From: Zingiber officinale
Lineage: Eukaryota; Streptophyta; Magnoliopsida; Zingiberales; Zingiberaceae
Assembly (NCBI RefSeq): GCF_018446385.1
Contig: NC_055996.1
Span: forward strand, 50,948,365 to 51,012,364
Direction of reading: 5' to 3'
Length of the DNA stretch: 64,000 nucleotides
Part shown: positions 56,553 through 64,000 of the stretch, piece by piece
How positions within the stretch are numbered: the first letter of the stretch is position 1
Layout of the letters: each line of letters begins with the position of its first letter
Translations under genes and position numbers: made by a program
The notes under the pieces: model-generated
The model's database searches: none
Told to the model about the DNA's origin: nothing
The model's input: the letters and a program-made list of their open reading frames with translations, nothing else

Positions 56553-57112
56553 CCAAGTATGGAGACTTGGAACGGGAAAAGTCCAAACAGGGAGTTTGGC
56601 GCAGGGAAAAGTCCTGGTGAGTGAAGCCAGGCAGTCGGGAAATCCTGGTGAGTGAAGCCAGGTGAAAATCCTAGTGAGTGAAGCTAGGTGAAGGTGAAAG
56701 TCCTGGTGAGTGAAGCCAAGCATTCGGGAAAGTCCTGGTGAGTGAAGCCAGACATTCGGGAAAGTCCTGGTGAGTGAAGCCAGGCAAGGGAAAGTCCTGG
56801 TGAGTGAAGCCAGGCAGATTGAAAATCCTGGTGAGTGAAGCCAGGTGAAAACCCTAGTGAGTGAAGCTAGGTGAAAGTCCTGGTGAGTTAAGCTGGGTAA
56901 GGGAAAATCCAGATGGATCAAGGGTGATCGGACATCTGGTGTTGGGAAGTCCAAGTAGATCAAGGGAGTGATCGGATACTTGGTACGAAGAGGAAAGTCC
57001 AAGTGGGTCAAAGGGATTGACCGGACACTTGGTGGGGAGTCTTAGCAGGTCAAGGGAGTGACCGGATGCTAAGCAAGATGTACCAATAGGTCAAGGTTCC
57101 CCGCATATTGGT
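56553..57112. repeat. covarying hairpin array in U3
   Basis: About fifteen consecutive short inverted repeats, each with its own stem. Examples: CCAAGT/ACTTGG (56553), CCAAAC/GTTTGG (56583), CCTGG/CCAGG (56613 and several more), CCTAG/CTAGG (56670), CCAGATG/CATCTGG (56909), CCAAGTA/TACTTGG (56951), CCAAGTG/CACTTGG (56999), CTTAGCA/TGCTAAG (57041) and ACCAATA/TATTGGT (57082). Loops are conserved (GTGAGTGAAG in one class; GATCAAGGG-TGATCGGA or GGTCAAGGG-TGACCGGA in another). The 3' LTR repeats the pattern at about 61573-62115. Confidence 0.88.
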
Positions 57113-57149
57113 TTGCAAGGTTTGAGACTTGATTTGGGTAAAACCAAGC

Positions 57150-57509
57150 TCTGAATCGGTCTGCAGACCGATCCAGTGATACGAATGTGCGATCATGGTT
57201 CTGTGGGCTTACTGATCGGTCCCGGGACCGATCAGGGACACTACCACGAGGTGGGATCGGTCCGGGGACCGATCAGATTCCACACGAGAGTTGGGTAACT
57301 CTCTGTGCTGATCGGTCCCCACGACCGATCAGGAGGTTCCCTGATCGGTCTGTGGACCGATCAGGAGGTTCCCTGATCGGTCCATGGACCGATCAGAGAC
57401 GGAACAGAAGCGAAGGCTAGGGAATGGATCGGTCGGTGGACCGATCCACATGGAGCCTGATCGGTCCACAGACCGATCCAGGCACTAGCCGTTGCGACGC
57501 AACGGCTAG
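57150..57509. repeat. GATCGGTC...GACCGATC palindrome array and 25-bp palindrome
   Basis: Eight palindromes with the core GATCGGTC-4 to 6 bases-GACCGATC lie in the 5' LTR. The array closes with the perfect palindrome at 57485-57509 (CTAGCCGTTGCG, A, and the inverse), about 35 bp before the TATA box. Flanking bases also pair, either CTG/CAG with GG or CCT/AGG. Confidence 0.9.
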
Positions 57510-58077
57510 ATTTCTTCTGTGTTTCTTCGCTTTCTTCGCAGGTTATAAAAGGAGGGCTGCTGCTGCGAGCCTCCTCCCCTTTTTTCCTTCTTCCTGTCCC
57601 TAAGTGCTGCTGTGCTTGAGCTTTGTTGAGCTCCTCCAAAGCTTCGCGTGAGCTTCCGGCTGGATCATCTGCTGTTGTAGGCGCTTGGAGCTGTTGCTTC
57701 TTCCAGTCGACGAGAAGGCAAGATTGTTTTTACACTTGTATTGTCTTCTGCTTTCTTGTATTTCTTGTACATTCATCTTGCTGTTGCAAGAGTATTGTGG
57801 CGAGGTTTCTCCACCCATAAGGAGTTATTTTTAGCCAGTTTTCCGGGGGTTCATCCACCGACGGATTGACTGGACTCGTCCACCTTACGGACACGCCGAG
57901 GAGTAGGAGCCCTAATCTCCGAACCTCGTTACATCGGTTTGTTTGAGGTTTGTCGTCTTTTCCTTCGTTTCTACGTGTTATTTTCCGCTGCGCTAACCTA
58001 GTTTGTAGAAACGCGACGATTTGGTGTCGGCTATTCACACCCCCCTCTCTAGCCTCCGTACGAAGGATCCTAACTAG

Positions 58078-58089
58078 TGGTATCAGAGC
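58078..58089 (+). other. primer-binding site of the gag-only element
   Basis: TGGTATCAGAGC, the standard initiator-tRNA-Met primer site of many plant LTR elements, two bases after the LTR. Confidence 0.9.
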
Positions 58090-58137
58090 AAGGTTGCTCT
58101 TCGTCGGATTAACACCCGGAGGAGCACAAGCTAGAGA

Positions 58138-59610
58138 ATGGATCGACTCGGAGAAGACATCACGTTTCCACCCTTCTACGAGTGCTACGACTTCGCGTAT
58201 TGGAAGGTAAGAATGAGGTATTTTCTTATGACTAACCTTGAAAATTGGAGTTGTGTTCAATTAGGTTTCAAGCCTCCTATGGACGAGAAAGGAGAAACCC
58301 TAGAGAAGAAGGAGTGGACCAAGGAGCAAATCCACCAATCAACCATCAATGATGAGGTAACGAAAATCATTGAATTCTCTTTACCTAATGATGTTTTGTG
58401 TAGGATAGGTGGATATAACGATGCCAAGGAGTTGTGGAATAACTTGGCAAAGTTCCATGAGGAGAACTCCACTTCAAGTCATGAAGAGGAGTCAAGTGAG
58501 CCAAGGAGTTCACATCATGGAGGAATGGATTTAGAAGTTGAGGGCCACTCAACATCTAAAGAAGAAGAGGAGAGTTCTTCTTCAAGTTCGGAGCAAGAAG
58601 AAGAAGCTTCTACCTCCGGAAGGGATGAAGGAGAGAGCGTTCATCCATCCTCAAACCTAGGTAACTCAAGCATTTTAATTTCTAGCAAATTACACAAAAT
58701 GTGCTTTGAGTGTAGGGAATTTGGGCACTACAAGAGTAAGTGTCCAAAGAGGGTTAGGAAGACTCCACCGGCGCCAAAGGTCAAGAAAGCCGGAGTCCCG
58801 ATACGCAAAGGCAAAGAGCACGTGGTGTGCTTTCAATGCAAGCGAAGGGGACATTATCGGAGTCAATGTCCGAGGGGGAGGCAATCTCACAAGGACAAGA
58901 GACCGAGCACGTCGATAGGGGGAGCTAAGGCAAACCCTAAGGTAACATTTAAGGCACATTCTTGCAATAATAATAAGACTCATGCTAGTAGTTTTATTGT
59001 AATTGTCAAGAATGATAAGCATGATAATCTTAGGAATCAATATATGTGCTTAGGAGCCAAACATGTAAGCCTAGATAAGGATAACACTAGGAAAGCCAAC
59101 CCTAGAATTAACTCATCTAAGGCTAAGGAAAACCTAGGTAGGAATCCCAAATCAACTAGACATATGCCTAGGAATGCCTCAAAGAACAATGACAAATTAA
59201 AACTTGAGGTATTAGAGAAGGAGAATCAAGTCTTGAGGTCAAGACTTGATACTTTAGAAAAGACTCTTAAGAAATTGGAGAAGTCATCTCTAGGGTTTAA
59301 GGGTCAAAAACCAATGTCCAAGGACAAGAAAGGTTTGGGTCACAAACCTAAGTCCCAAGTGGTCAAGCCCACTTATCATAATGTTCCATTCGATTATGGA
59401 ACAAAATCTAGGGCTAGGAAGACCATCACCAAGGTCACAAAGGGAGTCAACCCTAGAGTTGATCTTGATGAGTCCCAAATGACCAAGGCTTTAAAGCCTA
59501 AGAGGGTCATTAGGAGGGTTGCTAGGGAAGTTATCCCTAGTGAATATTTAGTGAACCCAATGAGCTCAAATAGGTATTGGGTTCCTAGGAGCATCTTCTC
59601 TACCCCATAG
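58138..59610 (+). CDS. retrotransposon Gag polyprotein, intact (490 aa)
   Basis: Capsid-like protein that packages element RNA in virus-like particles. Residues 1-110 resemble the copia-type UBN2/DUF4219 gag N-terminus (PFYECYDFAYWKVRMRYFL, AKELWNNLAKFHEE). Residues 111-175 are acidic and serine-rich. Two CCHC zinc knuckles follow: residues 189-202 (CFECREFGHYKSKC) and 231-244 (CFQCKRRGHYRSQC). Residues about 355-385 form a short coiled coil, and the C-terminal half is lysine-rich. The frame is uninterrupted from ATG 58138 to TAG 59608-59610, the only intact retroelement frame in the window. No pol follows. Confidence 0.88.
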   Translation: MDRLGEDITFPPFYECYDFAYWKVRMRYFLMTNLENWSCVQLGFKPPMDEKGETLEKKEWTKEQIHQSTINDEVTKIIEFSLPNDVLCRIGGYNDAKELWNNLAKFHEENSTSSHEEESSEPRSSHHGGMDLEVEGHSTSKEEEESSSSSSEQEEEASTSGRDEGESVHPSSNLGNSSILISSKLHKMCFECREFGHYKSKCPKRVRKTPPAPKVKKAGVPIRKGKEHVVCFQCKRRGHYRSQCPRGRQSHKDKRPSTSIGGAKANPKVTFKAHSCNNNKTHASSFIVIVKNDKHDNLRNQYMCLGAKHVSLDKDNTRKANPRINSSKAKENLGRNPKSTRHMPRNASKNNDKLKLEVLEKENQVLRSRLDTLEKTLKKLEKSSLGFKGQKPMSKDKKGLGHKPKSQVVKPTYHNVPFDYGTKSRARKTITKVTKGVNPRVDLDESQMTKALKPKRVIRRVAREVIPSEYLVNPMSSNRYWVPRSIFSTP

Positions 59611-61376
59611 ATGGGTTAGAGAGTGTCAACTCCGATTAGAAGGGTAGTTAACCCAACTTTGAGGAAATTGACACTCAAGGAGCATTTTCAAGGTTTTTGG
59701 GAACCTTTGAAAATGAAATGGAACAATCATTAATATTTACTCCTTGGAAGAGTAAAATGTGCCATCATGGAAAATGATGATGTTAATTTCAATTGGCACA
59801 ATTTGGGAAAATCTAGAGAACTCTTGAGGAAAAATGAAACATGCCAAGATTTGAGGATAAATTTGATCTTTAAGTGGCATGAATGAATCTAGAGTTCAAG
59901 AAGTGTCAAAATTAGGATTTTGGCATATTAGGGCAATCAAGGGTTAAAGCTTAAGTATTAGCTAAGGCTAAGGATACTTAGATAGGTAATCTAGGTATGT
60001 CTTATTCATGCTAAATCTTGCCATAATTGTTTGCCCTCACATGTCATGACATCATATTTAAGTTTATCTTTTGAAATGTCATGATAATGCTTAGGTTAGT
60101 TTTATGTCATGTTTATTTAAGTTTCAAACTTTATGCCATGACATCATGACATTGGCACATGCTTCTATTTATGATATTATTTCATGCCATGTCATCATCT
60201 CTTGCATTAATGATCAATTTAAATTGATTTAAGGATAGAAACACAATTTGATATTGAGATCAAATTGATGTTTAGAAAATGCATGAGAATCTAGCCTAAA
60301 ATAACCTAAACCCATATCTCACATCAAAATTGACTTGGATGTGTTTGATACACCTTAGATGTGTGTGAGATATTAGGATCATGAGTTAGGATCAAGGTGC
60401 ATAGTTCTTGTACCTAGATGAGACTAATTCAAGAAGGGGGATCATAGGGAAAACTTATGTACAAGTCATGTACATTTAGTCCTAAGATTATGGTCCTAAA
60501 TTAAAAGGTTTAAAATAATTTTGAAATTGATTTGAAAAACCTTGATGAAGCTTTTCTAGTGATAGCATTCATCATTGAACAAAGTGATACAAAGTTTTTG
60601 AAACTTTGAGCTATTTCAAAACTTTTCAAATTTTGTATCAAGATTTGAAAATGAAAATTATTTTCATAGAAAACTATTTTTCCTTGATAGTATATGTTAT
60701 GAGGAATATATCCTCAAAATTTTATAATTTTTGGAATTTTCTGGAATTTGTTGTGAGTTTCTGAATTTCGGGAGAAGGAAATCAGAACTCGAGTCTGTCC
60801 AAGGCTGGATCGGTCACTGGACTGATCCAGGGAAGGCTGGATCGGTCTGGGGACCGATCCAGAGGGGTCCTGATCGGTCCGGTGACCGATCAGGCGTGCT
60901 GATTTTGCTGAATTTCGACTGTGGTCTGAAATTTCAGTTGTGGGAGTTGAGTTTCGGGTTTCTAAAGGTTTGAAACTCTCCAAGACATTGTTGGTGCAAT
61001 GGTCAAGGGGGAGTTGACCTTTAGGGGGAGTCTTAACTAATTTTCAAGGGGGAGTTGACTTTTAGGGGGAGTTTTTTTTACTCCTTAAGACTTTTGAGGA
61101 TTAGTGATATGGGATTGTCACTAAGTTGAGTGTTGAGTTTAGTATCAAGGGGGAAATTAAGGGTTTCAATGAAAGATATGGGACTTTCATTAGGAAGAAA
61201 CTCTTGACCTTGATTCCCTCTTTTTGATGTGTGTCAAAAAGGGGGAGAGATGTCCCAAGGGGGAGAGTGTAGGTTTTGGAAGAATGTTCAAGGAAGAACA
61301 TTGGAAAACCTAAGTTAGGTTATCGGGTTAACCTAACTTGATTTTGGATTTTGTCAAACATCAAAAAGGGGGAGAT
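59611..61376 (+). other. non-coding 3' internal region of the gag-only element
   Basis: No pol sequence. Three GATCGGTC palindromes (60807-60893) resemble those of the LTR. From about 61003 to 61376 there are repeated GGGGGAG tracts, the last being the polypurine tract next to the 3' LTR. Confidence 0.75.
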
Positions 61377-63007
61377 TGTTGGTGCAAACTTAGGTCAATG
61401 TTGACCTGGTTGACCTGACTCGAGTTGACCTGACTCGAGTTGTGTTTTGATGTTTGACGATGTTTGACGAGAAGAGAAGTTCTATTCTTGATGTTTGATA
61501 AGAATAGATGTTTGGGAGATTGTTGGTGCAACCATAGGTCAAGATTGACCTGGTTGACCTGATTCGGTGAAAAGTCCAAGTATGAAGACTTGGCACGGGA
61601 AAAGTCCAAACAGGGAGTTTGGCGCAGGGAAAAGTCCTGGTGAGTGAAGCCAGGCAGTCGGGAAATCCTGGTGAGTGAAGCCAGGTGAAAATCCTAGTGA
61701 GTGAAGCTAGGTGAAGGTGAAAGTCCTGGTGAGTGAAGCCAGGCATTCGGGAAAGTCCTGGTGAGTGAAGCCAGGCATTCGGGAAAGTCCTGGTGAGTGA
61801 AGCCAGGCGGATTGGAAATCCTGGTGAGTGAAGCCACGTGAAAACCCTAGTGAGTGAAGTTAGGTGAAAGTCCTGGTGAGTTAAGCCGGGCAAGGAAAAA
61901 TCCAGATGGATCAAGGGTGATCGGACATCTGGTGTTGGGAAGTCCAAGTAGATCAAGGGAGTGATCGGATACTTGGCACGAAGAGGAAAGTCCAAGTGGG
62001 TCAAAGGGATTGACCGGACACTTGGTGGGGAGTCTTAACAGGTCAAGAGAGTGACCGGATGCTAAGCATGATGTACCAATAGGTCAAGGTTGACCGGATA
62101 TTGGTTTGGAAGGTTTGGGACTTGGTTTGGGTAAAAACCAAGCTCTGGATCGGTCTGCAGACCGATCCAGCGATATGAGATGACAAACAGAAGGCACGCA
62201 TCGATTCTGTGAGCTTACTGATCGATCTGGGGACCGATCAGCATGGAGCCTGATCGGTCTGCAAGACCGATCAGGCGATATCCTGATCGGTCTGCCGACC
62301 GATCAGGTGACGATCTTGAGGAGTGCGAGGAACCGCACTCAATAAGCCCTGACCGATCAGAGGACGATCAGTAGCTAGCGAAGTCCGGGAGAAAGCGCTG
62401 ATCGATCTGTGGACCGATCAGGCACACTCCTGATCGGTCTGTGGACCGATCAGGGCACTAGCCGTTGCGACGCAACGGCTAGATTTCTTCTGTGCTTCTT
62501 TCTTCGCAGGTTATAAAAGGAGGGCTGCTGCTGCGAGCCATCCTTTTTCTTCTTCCTGTCCCTAAGTGCTGCTGTGCTTGAGCTTTGTTGAGCTCCTCCA
62601 AAGCTTCGCGTGAGCTTCCGGCTGGATCATCTGCTGTTGTAGGCGCTTGGAGCTGTTGCTTCTTCCAGTCGACGAGAAGGCAAGATTGTTTTTACACTTG
62701 TATTGTCTTCTGCTTTCTTGTATTTCTTGTACATTCATCTTGCTGTTGCAAGAGTATTGTGGCGAGGTTTCTCCACCCATAAGGAGTTATTTTTAGCCGG
62801 TTTTCTGGGGGCTCATCCACCGACGGATTGACTGGACTCGTCCCTAATCTCCGAACCTCGTTACATCAGTTTGTTTGAGGTTTGTCTTCTTTTCCTTCGT
62901 TTCTACGTGTTATTTTCCGCTGCGCTAACCTAGTTCGTAGAAACGCGACGATTTGGTGTCGGCTATTCACACCCCCCTCTCTAGCCTCCGTACGAAGGAT
63001 CCTAACA
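61377..63007 (+). repeat. 3' LTR of the gag-only element
   Basis: Same start as the 5' LTR and the same order: hairpin array (about 61573-62115), GATCGGTC palindromes (about 62145-62455), the 25-bp palindrome (62458-62482), TATAAAA (62512-62518) and the end GGATCCTAACA. Differences from the 5' LTR are scattered bases plus unit losses and a small deletion near 62842. Confidence 0.88.
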
Positions 63008-64000
63008 TTTATTCCATCTCATACTTACTTTTCATTTGTAGATATCTATACCTTTACTTTGTTGCATGAATAATTCCTTTGTTTACATTTGCAATCTTTT
63101 TTCTTTCACATAGAATGAATTCAGATGTTGAAAAATAAATTCATCATTGTAAATATCATTCCTTTATGCTTGGTTATTTTAATTTTGCAAATAATTTTTT
63201 TGGTTTTTCAGAATAAAATGTAACCCTTGGCATTTCTATATATCATCTTAGAGAATTCTGAAAGTTAGTTAAATTTGGTTGTTAAGTTTGACATTTATTG
63301 TCATGAATGGAATCTTGAATTGCATGAAGTTACTGCTTAGTGATGGATTCTTGATTGATGAATTGAGATGATAATTTGAATACATATTGAGGATTTAGCT
63401 TATCTATGTGATGAACTTGTGTGATTGTTACTTTAGAACTTGCTTAGATTTTTTTTTTTTTTTCAAAACCACCATGAATCATGCTTATGAAGGTTGTTCC
63501 ACATGTTTCTAATCTTCTTGTTAATCATCATATTATTTTATCTTCTCTCATTTCTTAATCTTTTGGATGTGGATACTTTGAATATTATATGATGAATGAT
63601 TTGGCTAAGATGGACAAAGATTTAAGTGTAGGGAAAGATGTTGCATAATTTGGAAATTGTGAAAATTTTGGAAGGATTCATGGAGCTTGATACATTATCT
63701 TTGTGTTTGAGTTGCTTAATTAAATTTCGGAGCTAAAAGTATTGATGCATTTTGAGCACTTCGATTTTCTTGCTCAAGTTTGATTTTTTGAGTTATGTAC
63801 CAAGATTTTATGTTGAGTAGATAAGATTTTTGTAGACAAATGAAGGCTTCTTGGATAAATATTTGAAGTTAGAAAAGGGAAATGGAAGAATTGTATATTG
63901 AGCAATTTTATGTAATGAAGTTGCTACCGGAATTGTTTCTAGGAGTATTGTACTCTAACTTTCAACATAATGCAGTAGCAAGGAATGTAAATTAAATGGA
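63008..64000 (+). other. right flank, continuation of the Athila-like element
   Basis: It starts with the second TTTAT duplication. AT-rich, no open frame or domain recognised. By the nesting it should be the region downstream of gypsy integrase, leading to a 3' LTR beyond the window. Confidence 0.45.

Larger units (their letters stand above)
56354..58075 (+). repeat. 5' LTR of the gag-only element
   Basis: U3 holds a hairpin array (56553-57112), then GATCGGTC palindromes (57150-57482), a perfect 25-bp palindrome (57485-57509) and a TATAAAA box at 57544-57550. It ends at GGATCCTAACT just before the primer-binding site. It is about 90 bp longer than the 3' LTR because of unit-number differences in the arrays. 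Confidence 0.88.
56354..63007 (+). mobile_element. gag-only LTR retrotransposon (TR-GAG type)
   Basis: The LTRs (56354-58075 and 61377-63007) start TGTTGGTGCAAACTTAGG and end GGATCCTAAC(A/T). A perfect 5-bp duplication TTTAT flanks the element (56349-56353, 63008-63012). The primer-binding site is at 58078 and the polypurine tract at about 61363-61376. A single intact gag frame is present; protease, integrase and reverse transcriptase are absent. It matches the TR-GAG class of non-autonomous plant elements and must depend on enzymes from another element. It is inserted in the 3' part of the Athila-like element. Confidence 0.9.

Noticed and set aside
56367-57011. 214-codon minus-strand open frame with repeated LTRTF/THQDF wording (also 61390-62004)
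   Set aside because: It is the antisense of the hairpin array. Repeat units divisible into an open frame explain its length, and it has no domain or start context.

Overview
This is a transposon-rich stretch of plant nuclear DNA. The evidence is GT-AG introns, plant-type LTR, TRIM, CACTA, hAT, RTE and Au-SINE elements, and two spliced plant genes. A monocot, perhaps a Zingiberales-like genome, is my impression only; nothing here proves a species.

Layout. (1) 1-19.3 kb is a nest of transposons. A decayed Ty1/copia copy (1-5684, LTR 3093-5684) is followed by the right end of a CACTA element (CACTA-A, to 6269), which abuts the gag of a second copia copy (6270-16903). The 3' LTR of that second copy is split by a complete 4.6 kb CACTA element (CACTA-B, 10418-15029, TSD AAT). 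CACTA-B carries fragments of three unrelated host genes on the minus strand: a sugar-phosphate/nucleotide-sugar translocator, a plant DNA ligase 6-like gene and a LARP1-type La-motif gene. Antisense LTR fragments with a 705-bp tandem duplication follow. (2) 21.5-39.2 kb holds one gene on the plus strand. I assembled it from 13 exons (1872 nt, 623 codons plus stop). It encodes a nuclear protein with a zf-4CXXC_R1 (CDCA7-like) zinc finger and a DDT/WHIM-like region. Intron 5 (5.8 kb) holds a foldback MITE and two Au-like SINEs. Intron 11 (8.0 kb) holds an antisense RTE LINE split by a hAT transposon with a perfect 8-bp TSD. (3) 41.35-42.88 kb holds a five-exon minus-strand gene for a GARP-type HHO/NIGT1 transcription factor (1200 nt, 399 aa). 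A uORF ends on its start codon. (4) 44-64 kb is a second nest. It contains two TRIM arrays, each of three LTRs and each with a perfect 5-bp TSD. It also contains an Athila-like Ty3/gypsy element split by a gypsy-type solo LTR (itself split by a TRIM array) and by a gag-only LTR element (56354-63007, TSD TTTAT).

Most unusual signals. The LTRs of the gag-only element contain about 1 kb of consecutive short hairpins whose stems change in a compensated way from module to module. CACTA-B looks like a three-gene Pack-CACTA. The palindromic subterminal repeats of the two CACTA families differ by symmetric, pairing-preserving changes. One TRIM array is joined to a different LTR family exactly at the primer-binding site.

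The two host genes are probably the only functional protein genes here. Nearly all other open frames are broken transposon genes or chance frames through repeats.
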